Origin: Blautia sp. An249
GTDB taxonomy: Bacteria > Bacillota > Clostridia > Lachnospirales > Lachnospiraceae
Length of the DNA stretch: 64,000 nucleotides
Reading direction: 5' to 3'
Assembly (NCBI RefSeq): GCF_002159835.1
Contig: NZ_NFJL01000005.1
Location: 62,001-126,000, forward strand
The notes below the pieces were generated by a model. The model searched no databases. It worked only from the letters and a program-made list of their open reading frames with translations, and was not told the origin of the DNA. Position numbers and translations under genes: made by a program. Positions within the stretch are counted from its first letter, which is position 1, and each line of letters begins with the position of its first letter. Positions 41,763 to 49,820 of this stretch are shown here, one piece after another.

Positions 41763-42506
41763 TCATTCAAGGCTAATGGCTCTGTAGAAAAGAACCTCAA
41801 TCGCAATAATCTCGCCTTCTTTTTCTGCATAGCGCAGGGGAAACATCCCGCTTCCTGTTCCCGTTGTGCAAATAACACCAACTTTAGTTCCACATAACTC
41901 AACGAATACAAGTTCTGAAGACGAGATCTTTTCGCAGGCAGCGGCGAAATCCGCTTTCGCCTTTTCATCTGCTTCAAACAACTCTGCTGATCCGTTCTTT
42001 CTTCTGTAAAATCTATCACCAATGACTATCAGCCGATGACTGTCTACTCCTAATTCTTTTCCTTCTATCCAGTTAAGGTCTTCTTTATCCGTAACACTAT
42101 TATGTAATAAAGAAATAGCGTAGGTTCTTTCTCCGCGCATATCAAGTTCATCCACCGCGTAAAAAACTTTCCATCTTCCAGGCTTAACATTCATCATCTC
42201 GGTCATACATCCAACTGATCTTGAATATGATGGATCAGATATGCATATATGATTCCCAAACAGTACTTCTCCGCCTTCGTAGGTTGATAACGTAACATCG
42301 TCCGCTTCTATCCACCAATAATACAACTCCTCACTTTGATAATCAAACAGCAGATTCACATGTACCTTATTATTGTTATGTGGCATTTCCCCATATGCTA
42401 TAATTCTGGACTCTCTCTCGTTAACTGTGACTCTGTTTAGTCTGATATCTCTGTTTATACTCTCTTTTGCTTTCTGTTCAAGAAAATCTTTGTTCACTAT
42501 TTTCAT
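41763..42506 (-). CDS. Possible DUF4241-like protein, 247 aa
   Basis: ATG 42506 behind AAAGGAC. Segments ICISDPSYSRSVGC, VKPGRWKVFYAV, YAISLLHN and LGVDSHRLIVIGD are spaced as in DUF4241-type beta proteins, but the match is by eye only. No catalytic residues known. Single gene with a CATATTAG motif about 52 bases upstream. Confidence 0.65.
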   Translation of the reverse strand: MKIVNKDFLEQKAKESINRDIRLNRVTVNERESRIIAYGEMPHNNNKVHVNLLFDYQSEELYYWWIEADDVTLSTYEGGEVLFGNHICISDPSYSRSVGCMTEMMNVKPGRWKVFYAVDELDMRGERTYAISLLHNSVTDKEDLNWIEGKELGVDSHRLIVIGDRFYRRKNGSAELFEADEKAKADFAAACEKISSSELVFVELCGTKVGVICTTGTGSGMFPLRYAEKEGEIIAIEVLFYRAISLE

Positions 42507-42557
42507 ACTATTGTCCTTTCTAAGCAGCTCCGCTCCTTGCGTCAATCCGTTCCCTTT

Positions 42558-42572
42558 CTAATATGCATTTTA
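42558..42572 (-). promoter_or_regulatory. Element-type promoter motif, partial (CATATTAG)
   Basis: Minus-strand CATATTAG at 42558-42565; TTTC is replaced by AAAA. Confidence 0.4.
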
Positions 42573-42607
42573 TGCGGTCTCGTAAATCATCTATAGATTC
42601 CCAATAT

Positions 42608-45511
42608 TTAAGCACTGCATAGTTCTTCATATTCTTTTTGTAAACCTGAGAGACGAAAAGGAGGAATCCATGAATGATTGATACCTTTTCGTCTTTCCAT
42701 AAAAATGTATGCAGAAAGGGGAACTAATGTATGATGAAATTTGTTAAAGTGCATTTCAATCACAACACTGCTGAAAAAGAGTATACCTTCATTACTGAAA
42801 TCGATCTGCAGCCCGACGATATCGTGGTCGTTGATACCCGGCATGGAATGACTCTGGCTACAGTCATTTCTTTGACTGACACACTGCCGCCTTTCCTGGC
42901 CCTGGAGGATATGAAGTATGTCATCGACAAGGTCGATATAACAGCTTATAAGGCACGTAAAGAAAAATCCGAAAAACGCAGAGCCCTGCGCATGCAGATG
43001 GATGAAATGGTCAGCGAATTGCAGAACCTTGCAGTCTATGAAGCACTGGCCGCTAAAAATCCGGAGATGAAAAAGCTGTATGAAGAATTCATCGGACTGA
43101 TCTGATATTCTATCAGCGTTAAAGGGGAGCCAGCATTCCGCTGGCTCCCCTTCTATCATATTCACATCATTTGTATTATCATGTTGTGCTATTCTAAGAT
43201 CTAATTCATGTTCAGAGATTCTGCTCTCTACTATTGTGGAATATCGGGCATCAGTATAAAAATCCATTTTCTTCACCATTAATGGCTCTAATTTATTAAA
43301 ATAGATACTCTTTCCTTGAGATAGTATTAAATCATTATAATTGTTTCCCTGCACAACAAAATCAAGACGGTGTATGTTCATCAGATATCCAGCTGCCTTT
43401 ATGAAACAGTTTGTCATCTCCTGGCAAAATCGTTGATAATTCGGATGGACCTCTATATTATCTAATACAAGACAATTATAAGGCTCATTTATCCATATAA
43501 GAGAATTTGCTACAATTCTTTCTTTGTAATACACATTGATGATCCCAAATCCTTCTTCTTTTGCATACGCAACCGCTTTTCTTGTTCCATACCCCATGCA
43601 ACATACGCTTGCGTCCCCTGCTACCAGAAACTCTGGTGCTCCTTTCTGTTCGATTGTCGCACGAAAATTGAGCAGTTTCCCTATTCTTTGCTCCACATCA
43701 GCCGCGTTATGATACTTCAGAATTTCTATAACTTTTTTGGCATGGTCCAGAGGCAAATCACCTTCTAAAACGGCATCCAAAAGGCCATTTCTTTTTAAGC
43801 CGGTATAAATATGTTTCGCTTTCCTCGATTTTATCTTTAATGTCTGCTTTGTCAAATCAACTAGCGCATCATACGAAGGCGTTATTATGGCCTTTTCAAA
43901 AACACAGGGATAAGTTCCTTTTACAAATTGCTTCATACATTTCTTTCCAAAATAAAAATACAAATTTTGCAACGTGACAAAATTACAGTACTTTTTCATT
44001 CGCTCTATAAAATCGTATATTTCTCCGGCTTCCTTTTCAGGTATCTGTATGTGTCTGCTATACCAAAGCAAGGCAGCCTCCGACAATTCATTTACATAAA
44101 TAGAACAGTCCTGCCCCTTTCTCAAAAGACTGCTCAGCCTTTTCCTAATCTCCTTAATGCCAAATGCTTTTTCCAGTTTTTTATCTATCAATACAGTATT
44201 ACGAATCGCGTTGATGTGATCACAGATACGTCTTGCCTCGTTATATGACTTCATGAGGATCGCGGACACTGCGCCTTGCGTAAGAATCTCACGATTCTCG
44301 TATAAAGTAGTAACTACCATATCCCAATCATGAAAATATTGAGATATGTTTAATGTTGCGTTTTTTGCTATGTGCTCCATGCATTGATACGCCGTACTAT
44401 GTGGTAACATCTTCCATGTGCGGCGAATTGAACGTTTGATACATACTTTATCCGCCTCAGCACAAATTTCAAATCTTTTGCACAAATCTAAAACATACTC
44501 ATACTGTCTTACCCAGTAAAAGTAATTCCGATCTGTTAAATAAGGAACCGGAAGCATTGGATGCTGCACCCCATATTTATTATAATATGTCATGTATCCT
44601 CCATTCTTCATCCCTGCCTCAAATTTCATTTCTTTCTTACACAGCCAACGATATCCTGAAAGCTTTCCCGGATGGGCCGTGTTCCTTATCTCAATTACTG
44701 AATTAAGCACCAGACTGTTCCCGTATTGAAAGAAATGTTTGTCTGAGGGCATCTGATTTTCCTCATATCCTCTTTCTATCAGCGTACGTATCGCTTTTTT
44801 TATCGTATTCCCAGATCCTATACCTCGTTTACAATTTAGATAAGTATGGATTGTTCCTTTTATATTTTCATCGTATAGCTGATAATAATCTAATATTGTC
44901 TCAGAAATCTTTTTGATGATAAAATTTTTGTTCCGCTCATTATATAAATCCACACCCATTTCAATCGCTTCAAACAATATATCTCCCAATATGGTTTTCA
45001 CATCCATTGGAGATTTATATAAAAATTCAGCATATAAGTGTCTAAGAAGCTTGCCTTTCCAATCTCCGTTTAAAATCGACTCTAAATCTATTGTAAATAC
45101 AACTTCATTCGCGCTTTCTCCATTTGGATAATACTCAGGATACTTTATATCCTCTAAAATGGATACAGCATCCGGATATCTAGTTTCAAGCTTTTTCAAA
45201 ATCTGATAAGAGTTATTTCTAAGGTGAGCGGATATTTTAATGTCTTCAAAAAGCCTAAAAGCTGTAATGAGTAACGGTTTTAAATATTTACTGCTTGTTG
45301 AAACCAAATCTGAAATATATACCTCTTTTCCAAAAGGCTTACGTTCTAACAAGATGTAACATACAAGCTCTCCTTTCTCAAATCCGCATAGCGAACCATG
45401 ATCTGCCTTTCTCAGCTCGTCTATACCCAGCACCAGTTCTTCCGGATATACTCTTTGTTCAAGTTCAGCAATTAGTCCAAAATATTCTTTTTTTACATAA
45501 TCAATAAACAT
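42608..45511 (-). CDS. Very long ORF with two GNAT-like regions, 967 aa; last ~165 codons run antisense through another gene
   Basis: The first 110 residues look like a GNAT acetyltransferase (ELRKADHGSLCGFEKGELVCYILLERKPFGKEVYISDLVSTSSKYL). A second GNAT-like part lies near residues 660-780 (VCCMGYGTRKAVAYAKEEGFGIINVYYKERIVANSLIWIN and LVLDNIEVHPNYQ). The middle is helical and of unknown role. From about residue 800 the frame runs through the terminator at 43122 and is fully antisense to the plus-strand gene 42731-43105. That tail is low in protein-like character, so an original stop near 43200 was probably lost. ATG 45511 follows AAGGAG. Confidence 0.65.
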   Translation of the reverse strand: MFIDYVKKEYFGLIAELEQRVYPEELVLGIDELRKADHGSLCGFEKGELVCYILLERKPFGKEVYISDLVSTSSKYLKPLLITAFRLFEDIKISAHLRNNSYQILKKLETRYPDAVSILEDIKYPEYYPNGESANEVVFTIDLESILNGDWKGKLLRHLYAEFLYKSPMDVKTILGDILFEAIEMGVDLYNERNKNFIIKKISETILDYYQLYDENIKGTIHTYLNCKRGIGSGNTIKKAIRTLIERGYEENQMPSDKHFFQYGNSLVLNSVIEIRNTAHPGKLSGYRWLCKKEMKFEAGMKNGGYMTYYNKYGVQHPMLPVPYLTDRNYFYWVRQYEYVLDLCKRFEICAEADKVCIKRSIRRTWKMLPHSTAYQCMEHIAKNATLNISQYFHDWDMVVTTLYENREILTQGAVSAILMKSYNEARRICDHINAIRNTVLIDKKLEKAFGIKEIRKRLSSLLRKGQDCSIYVNELSEAALLWYSRHIQIPEKEAGEIYDFIERMKKYCNFVTLQNLYFYFGKKCMKQFVKGTYPCVFEKAIITPSYDALVDLTKQTLKIKSRKAKHIYTGLKRNGLLDAVLEGDLPLDHAKKVIEILKYHNAADVEQRIGKLLNFRATIEQKGAPEFLVAGDASVCCMGYGTRKAVAYAKEEGFGIINVYYKERIVANSLIWINEPYNCLVLDNIEVHPNYQRFCQEMTNCFIKAAGYLMNIHRLDFVVQGNNYNDLILSQGKSIYFNKLEPLMVKKMDFYTDARYSTIVESRISEHELDLRIAQHDNTNDVNMIEGEPAECWLPFNADRISDQSDEFFIQLFHLRIFSGQCFIDCKVLQFADHFIHLHAQGSAFFGFFFTCLISCYIDLVDDILHILQGQERRQCVSQRNDCSQSHSMPGINDHDIVGLQIDFSNEGILFFSSVVIEMHFNKFHHTLVPLSAYIFMERRKGINHSWIPPFRLSGLQKEYEELCSA
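42622..42635 (+). promoter_or_regulatory. Element-type promoter motif (GTTC-N2-CATATTCT)
   Basis: GTTC 42622-42625 and CATATTCT 42628-42635, with one base fewer in the spacer, at the head of the leader of the 124-aa gene. Confidence 0.5.
42651..42694 (+). promoter_or_regulatory. Leader hairpin with a three-codon ORF in its loop
   Basis: AGACGAAAAGG (42651-42661) and CCTTTTCGTCT (42684-42694) form a perfect 11-base stem. In the loop AAGGAGG is followed by ATG-AAT-GAT-TGA (42670-42681). The hairpin sequesters this mini-ORF's ribosome site and may control the gene downstream. Confidence 0.45.
42731..43105 (+). CDS. Conserved small protein, 124 aa
   Basis: MMKFVKVHFNHNTAEKEYTFITEIDLQPDDIVVVDTRHGMTLATVISL is a beta-barrel-like start, and the C-terminal 45 residues form a basic helix. 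The pattern resembles small RNA- or DNA-binding proteins often found on Clostridia mobile elements (similar to the N-terminal part of PcfB/RapZ-neighbour DUFs, not assigned). AGAAAGGGG before the ATG, strong terminator after the stop. Its integrity argues that it, not the antisense ORF, is the real gene here. Confidence 0.75.
   Translation: MMKFVKVHFNHNTAEKEYTFITEIDLQPDDIVVVDTRHGMTLATVISLTDTLPPFLALEDMKYVIDKVDITAYKARKEKSEKRRALRMQMDEMVSELQNLAVYEALAAKNPEMKKLYEEFIGLI
43122..43152 (+). terminator. Strong perfect terminator
   Basis: AAGGGGAGCCAGC and GCTGGCTCCCCTT form a 13-base perfect stem with loop ATTCC, 17 bases after the stop of the 124-aa gene. Confidence 0.85.
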
Positions 45512-45566
45512 TCTCATCTCTCCTTCATTCAACCCATTCTTTAAATACGAAATCTTTATTCAAAAA

Positions 45567-45601
45567 CCTGCGGTAGATACGTCTTTGTATCACACCGCAG
45601 G
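45567..45601 (-). terminator. Two-tier hairpin terminator
   Basis: CCTGCGGT (45567-45574) pairs with ACCGCAGG (45594-45601), and GATAC/GTATC pair inside. The minus strand then reads TTTTTG. Confidence 0.8.
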
Positions 45602-45628
45602 CTTTCATTACTTCCATCTGTTAGTTTG

Positions 45629-45871
45629 CTATACTTCTTCCAATGCTTTAAGTAAAGATACCGACAAATCAATCACTGCAACAAATCCTTCACGATCTTT
45701 TGCAGGCCTCAGCCCCTGTATCGCCCAGGACATCAAACATGCAGATCCTCTCATATAATCCGTCAACATAATTCGAGTACGCCCTTCTTCATCTTCAGAT
45801 GATTGAAGATAAATTTTGCAGTTCCTGTCTATGGTTTGGTCAAGCTGACCTAATGTCATCATATTGTCCAT
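45629..45871 (-). CDS. Hypothetical protein, 80 aa
   Basis: Small acidic protein (MDNMMTLGQLDQTIDRNCKIYLQSSEDEEGRTRIML). Starts 19 bases after the recombinase-like gene, hence same operon. Function unknown. Confidence 0.65.
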   Translation of the reverse strand: MDNMMTLGQLDQTIDRNCKIYLQSSEDEEGRTRIMLTDYMRGSACLMSWAIQGLRPAKDREGFVAVIDLSVSLLKALEEV

Positions 45872-45889
45872 TTTCTTCTCCTCTCCGAC

Positions 45890-46708
45890 TTACTCCACAC
45901 CTATTTCTAATTCATTATTTTTCCAGAACTCAGAAGACATCCTCCTTAATTCAAGGCCGCGCATACCAATCTCACGTTCTACTTTTATCATTGCCGCATC
46001 TCTTCTGATTGGTTCTGTCGAGTCTTTATTCAAAAACAGATAACCACTGCCTTTATTACGGTCTCTGAGATATAAATCCCAAAGTACCCTTACCTCATAC
46101 GGTAATCGAATTTGAACGGTCTTATTAAATTTTTGCATTTTGTAGCTCAGTATTCCTGTCTCATAATCCAGATCAGTAGTCTGTAAATTACAGATTTCTG
46201 AGTAACGCACTCTGCAGAGCAGCAAAAAGATCATCAGCCATACATCCGCACATTGATTAACAAGACCTTTCTGGATTTTTTCTCTTTCTTGCAAAAGCAT
46301 ATTAAATACTTCTCTGTTCGATGTTTTTTCCAGTCCGCTTTTTGACGTGTCTCTTCTTTCTCTGCAATACATACGGCACACTTCTGTCGCCGCCGGGAGG
46401 TCCTCCTGTACACCATGCTCTACCAGGAACTCGTTATATTTCTTTACTGCAAACAAAGCGTGCAGCAACTGAGTACTTTTCTTCTCTTTAAGAAACGCCA
46501 AAACTCTCCCTTCGCTTAGAGGAAATACTCTCATATAGAATCGGAACATACCGTATTCTTTTACCTGCATGCCTACATACTCATCTCTTATTTTTAGATA
46601 TCTTTCCACTGTACCTGGCATGATCTCTTGCTTCACCAGCCAGTCTTCATAAGTTTTACGTCGTCTGACTGATATCCACTTCCTTATATTACGAATCAAT
46701 TGTATCAT
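45890..46708 (-). CDS. Tyrosine-recombinase-like protein lacking the C-terminal catalytic box, 272 aa
   Basis: The N-terminal SAM-like part (WLVKQEIMPGTVERYLKIRDEYV ... LAFLKEKKSTQLLHALFAVKKYNEFL) and LCRVRYSEICNLQTTDLDYETGILSYKMQKFNKTVQIRLP match the first half of an integrase catalytic domain, with the first Arg of RVRYSEI present. The HxLRH box and the nucleophilic Tyr are not visible before the end; the protein stops where they should be. It is therefore probably inactive as a recombinase or a DNA-binding paralogue. ATG 46708 behind AAAGGCGG. Confidence 0.7.
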   Translation of the reverse strand: MIQLIRNIRKWISVRRRKTYEDWLVKQEIMPGTVERYLKIRDEYVGMQVKEYGMFRFYMRVFPLSEGRVLAFLKEKKSTQLLHALFAVKKYNEFLVEHGVQEDLPAATEVCRMYCRERRDTSKSGLEKTSNREVFNMLLQEREKIQKGLVNQCADVWLMIFLLLCRVRYSEICNLQTTDLDYETGILSYKMQKFNKTVQIRLPYEVRVLWDLYLRDRNKGSGYLFLNKDSTEPIRRDAAMIKVEREIGMRGLELRRMSSEFWKNNELEIGVE

Positions 46709-46776
46709 CTGTCGCCGCCTTTCTGCTTCAGTTGTTGAAGCCAGTTTTCCTTGTTTCTTTGTTATACTTTCCAAAA

Positions 46777-46791
46777 TTAAAATGCAAGATA
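46777..46791 (-). promoter_or_regulatory. Element-type promoter motif (TATC-N3-CATTTTAA)
   Basis: Minus-strand TATC-TTG-CATTTTAA, 69 bases before ATG 46708. Confidence 0.5.
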
Positions 46792-46863
46792 TTGAACAAT
46801 CCTCTAATGCTTTACCGCCATAGAAACTAAGACTTCAAATAAGTACCACTGTTATCATTCCAA

Positions 46864-47523
46864 TCATCTTTGGAACTTATATAGAAGTCTTTGAGTTTCC
46901 GTCATTCCATTATGCACATCTCGAAACGCAGGATGAGAGGGATATTCTTTTCTTAGAAGTTCATTACGGGCAATCCCTTCCTCCCGGCTTCCTTCTGCAG
47001 CCACATACATGTAATATTTATCGCACTTTCCGAAATTGCATTTCTGATGATTTTTCACCTGCTGCTTTTCCAAATACTTTTGTACAATATATCTCCTCAC
47101 CCCATCCGCACTAAGGTTGTGTTTCAGCGTGGCATAGCGTAAATCGTAGATGTCTCTTTCCAGAAACTCTATCGACAAATCCAATACATGGTCATACAAC
47201 AGCACAAAACTATGATGAACCGGATATGTACCCTCACCAGAAAATAACCATCCTACATACTGAATCGCAGGGTAGCCTTCCTTTCTAAGTGCTTCTGTTA
47301 ATTTTTCAGCATTTGAATAACACTTTCCGACTTCATATTTTATGCTATCAAAAATGTCTGCAATTTTCTGTTCCTCAACTGGTCTTGTATTTTCGTCATT
47401 AATAAGTTGATAGCTTTTTCTTTCTAATGGGAAGAGGCGGGAGGGAATAACCACTTTTTCCTCGTCCTCCAAAGCAACAACAAGCCGATCCTTCTTGTTT
47501 CGATATTGAAATCTGTATGGCAT
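46864..47523 (-). CDS. Putative papain/transglutaminase-like protein, 219 aa
   Basis: ATG 47523 (MPYRFQYRNKKDRL) behind AAGAAGGA. The stretch KCYSNAEKLTEAL (Cys, about residue 72), TYPVHHSFVLLYDHVLDLS (His and Asp, about 115-130) gives a Cys-His-Asp order seen in small papain-like and transglutaminase-like folds. The assignment is inference. The C-terminus has another Cys-rich, basic part (CNFGKCDKYY). It starts 6 bases downstream of the preceding stop, so it is translated with the 85-aa gene. Confidence 0.65.
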   Translation of the reverse strand: MPYRFQYRNKKDRLVVALEDEEKVVIPSRLFPLERKSYQLINDENTRPVEEQKIADIFDSIKYEVGKCYSNAEKLTEALRKEGYPAIQYVGWLFSGEGTYPVHHSFVLLYDHVLDLSIEFLERDIYDLRYATLKHNLSADGVRRYIVQKYLEKQQVKNHQKCNFGKCDKYYMYVAAEGSREEGIARNELLRKEYPSHPAFRDVHNGMTETQRLLYKFQR

Positions 47524-47528
47524 ATGCT

Positions 47529-47786
47529 CTATCCTTCTTTCCAATAATGTGTTGTCTGCCAGTAAAGGCTGCCTTTTGCGATAGGAAATGCTGCCAGAAC
47601 AGCTTTCTGTTTCGACTTTGGACAACGCATAACCATGCGGTTCATAATATCGCAACAGAAATTAGTCTTTCCGATTCCAAATTCCCGCAATTCCTCCACT
47701 CTTTTTATAGTCTCATCGCTTAAATATCCAAGATCGACCAGCATTTCTTTTTTCTCTTTCATTGCATTTTCTAAAATGAATCCCAT
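47529..47786 (-). CDS. Hypothetical protein, 85 aa
   Basis: Helical, basic protein (LVDLGYLSDETIKRVEELREFGIGKTNFCCDIMNRMV). ATG 47786 with AGGAGG. First gene of a two-gene operon. Unknown function. Confidence 0.65.
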   Translation of the reverse strand: MGFILENAMKEKKEMLVDLGYLSDETIKRVEELREFGIGKTNFCCDIMNRMVMRCPKSKQKAVLAAFPIAKGSLYWQTTHYWKEG

Positions 47787-47893
47787 GTAGCTCCTCCTAG
47801 TTTCTTACATTTCTCAGCAATGTCTTCTGCGTGTCGCTCCAATTTCCATGGTTCTTTCTTCTGATCCTCCTCTCATCTTTTATGATTTCAATA

Positions 47894-47908
47894 CAAAAAT
47901 GTAAGAAA
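47894..47908 (-). promoter_or_regulatory. Element-type promoter motif (TTTC-N3-CATTTTTG)
   Basis: Minus-strand TTTC-TTA-CATTTTTG, 108 bases before ATG 47786, giving an unusually long leader that may hold a very small gene. Confidence 0.5.
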
Positions 47909-47930
47909 AAGACCATACTAAAAAAGGATC

Positions 47931-47950
47931 ATCCACACCGGACGATCCTT
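47931..47950 (-). terminator. Hairpin terminator
   Basis: AAGGATC (47934-47940) pairs with GATCCTT (47944-47950) within a longer imperfect stem; minus strand reads TTTTTT. Follows the gene ending at 47993. Confidence 0.7.
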
Positions 47951-47992
47951 CCTTGAACCAAATAGTACTTTTAACTTTTAGTTTTCCACAAA

Positions 47993-48322
47993 TCATATTC
48001 CACAGTAGTCAAACACCTCTGAGTCATCCTCAATTTCATCTAAATCCTGTATACTATGCCCATCTTCCAAATAGGCTTTTACAGCATCAAAATAGAATCT
48101 TTCCGGTGTATCCCTCATATCAATATCGGTAATATCCAAATCACTAACCAGAAAAGCAAGGCATTCTTTAATTATATTTTGATCCGCAGTGCTATACCCT
48201 GAAAGCTCAGTTTCAATAAACGCCTGAACTTTTTCCATATTAAACACTAACTGTTCTCCATTCTTGTATACAGTTCTTTCAGTCATGTCGGAATCTGAAA
48301 GTATACTTTCCACGATATTCAT
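47993..48322 (-). CDS. Hypothetical acidic protein, 109 aa
   Basis: Very acidic (ends DLDEIEDDSEVFDYCGI), similar in charge to DNA mimics or antirestriction proteins, though no motif shows this. Third gene of the operon 49136 to 47993. Confidence 0.65.
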   Translation of the reverse strand: MNIVESILSDSDMTERTVYKNGEQLVFNMEKVQAFIETELSGYSTADQNIIKECLAFLVSDLDITDIDMRDTPERFYFDAVKAYLEDGHSIQDLDEIEDDSEVFDYCGI

Positions 48323-48384
48323 TTCCCTTCACTCTTTATCGCAGCAAAAAGCATAATCGCTAAGTTAAATAGCAGCCCTTTGAA

Positions 48385-48627
48385 TCATTCCATCGAATAT
48401 GCCTCAATATATTCTTCCAGCGCTTTTGAATTGATCTCCAATGATTTAGAAATAGAGTCAACATTAATATGACCTTCAAATCGATAAAATGGACCTGCTT
48501 TAATTACACACGAATATGTTCCCATTTCTCGTTTCATTTTTCTCTCCATTTTTTTCCGCTTATCTCTTGTAATCTTAACTCCTGTTTCGGTTTCAACAAT
48601 TTGCAGAAGATTATCAATTAATATCAT
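48385..48627 (-). CDS. Hypothetical protein, 80 aa
   Basis: Basic centre (KITRDKRKKMERKMKREM) and acidic end. ATG 48627 follows GAGGTGAAC. Second gene of the operon. Unknown function. Confidence 0.65.
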   Translation of the reverse strand: MILIDNLLQIVETETGVKITRDKRKKMERKMKREMGTYSCVIKAGPFYRFEGHINVDSISKSLEINSKALEEYIEAYSME

Positions 48628-48698
48628 ATCTTTAGTTCACCTCGAATAACATTTATCTGATACTCTGACATTTTCTTAATATTCAGTATCTACATCAT

Positions 48699-49136
48699 CT
48701 AAATCACCTTTCTCAAAGCGACTTCTGATGCTTTATTGAACCCATTCAGCAACTTTTCATTATTTTGAACATCTTCCCATGTCAGGCCAAGTGCTTCCAA
48801 CGTGTCTTTCGGATCACCTGTCCAACCATATCCATAGTTTCTCATCTCCCGCAGGAACATCTTATATACAAACTCTTCTCCAGATTCATCTGCAGAAATA
48901 AAATCTCTGATTTCCTTTCTATGTCTGGAAAACATCTCGTGCATATTATCCCGATCTTTTTTCTGCACATATCCTCCATTCCCAATGCTGACGATCTTGT
49001 TGATATCCTTTTCGTAATCTAATCCCCATTTTCTCATCATTTCGACAAACTGAGCCGGGCTAAAGGCAAACCCAAACGGGAACTCATTAACCTCTTTTTG
49101 ATGCCTCTTTTTTAATTCTAAATAACTCTCCATCAT
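48699..49136 (-). CDS. Hypothetical protein, 145 aa
   Basis: Helical protein (MMESYLELKKRHQKEVNEFPFGFAFSPAQFVEMM) not recognised. Several close ATG codons near 49136-49142; AGAGGTTG favours 49136. First gene of the operon, with an element-type motif 96 bases upstream. Confidence 0.65.
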   Translation of the reverse strand: MMESYLELKKRHQKEVNEFPFGFAFSPAQFVEMMRKWGLDYEKDINKIVSIGNGGYVQKKDRDNMHEMFSRHRKEIRDFISADESGEEFVYKMFLREMRNYGYGWTGDPKDTLEALGLTWEDVQNNEKLLNGFNKASEVALRKVI

Positions 49137-49231
49137 ATTCATCAACCTCTTGAATCTTAAAAACAATATACTCAAATTTCTATTTCAATCCCTACTTTTC
49201 TGCCCTCCCTTCTTCTTTGGTATACTCACTT

Positions 49232-49244
49232 AGAATATGCGATA
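49232..49244 (-). promoter_or_regulatory. Element-type promoter motif, variant (TATC-N1-CATATTCT)
   Basis: Minus-strand TATC-G-CATATTCT, with a shortened spacer, before the operon at 49136. Confidence 0.4.
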
Positions 49245-49318
49245 ACATCTGGTTATTAAAAAACTGACAGCGTTCATTTCCCGAATATTTTTACGCATCT
49301 GTTGTACACAGATAAGCC

Positions 49319-49351
49319 GAGGGCTGTTGCACTAAATGTACAACAGCCCTC
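49319..49351 (-). terminator. Hairpin terminator
   Basis: GAGGGCTGTTG (49319-49329) pairs perfectly with CAACAGCCCTC (49341-49351), downstream of the duplicated Rpn gene end. Confidence 0.8.
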
Positions 49352-49376
49352 CATTGTTTCAATAATCTATTCTGTT

Positions 49377-49573
49377 TTTCAAAGCTACTTCTTTGCTAAT
49401 GCCCTTGTATATTCTTCCCGTTCGGATTCCGGTATTCCAAGAGCCCCCATTGCCTGCTCTTTCGTCAATTTCATGTTTTTCATAAGATTCATAAGAGAGA
49501 GGATAACGCCTTCCCGATGCCCTTCCCGACGTCCCTTTTCTTCTACTCCTTTACTCAGGTTACACATTGTAAT
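49377..49573 (-). pseudogene. Duplicated 3' end of the Rpn-family gene
   Basis: The sequence repeats 49608-49820 with only scattered differences. It encodes CNLSKGVEEKGRREG ... SLMNLMKNMKLTKEQAMGALGIPESEREEYTRALAKK without the nuclease part. It lacks two 12-base repeat units present in the intact gene. A tandem duplication of a gene end; it may be expressed as an extra tail by read-through but has no clear start. Confidence 0.75.
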
Positions 49574-49607
49574 TTTCCCTCCACAACGAGACAGCAATTA
49601 ATACTTT

Positions 49608-49820
49608 CAAACTATTTCTTTGCCAATTCCCTTGTATATTCTTCCCGTTCGGATTCCGGTATTCCAAGAGCCTCCATTGCCTGCTCTTTCGTCAATTTCA
49701 TGTTTTTCATAAGATTCATAAGGGAAAGGATTACGCCTTCCTGACGCCCTTCCTGACGCCCTTCCTGACGCCCTTCCCGACGTCCCTTTTCTTCTACTCC
49801 TTTACTCAGGTTACACATAA
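49608..49820 (-). repeat. Tandem copy pair and internal 12-base repeats
   Basis: This copy pairs with 49377-49573 as a head-to-tail repeat about 231 bases apart. Inside it CTTCCTGACGCC is repeated three times (about 49736-49775), giving RQEG repeats in the protein. Confidence 0.75.

Noticed and set aside
47771-47842. Tiny gene (TTG, MERHAEDIAEKCKKLGGATWDSF) ahead of the 85-aa gene
   Set aside because: The peptide looks plausible and the leader is long, but the TTG has no well-placed ribosome site and the frame overlaps the next start.
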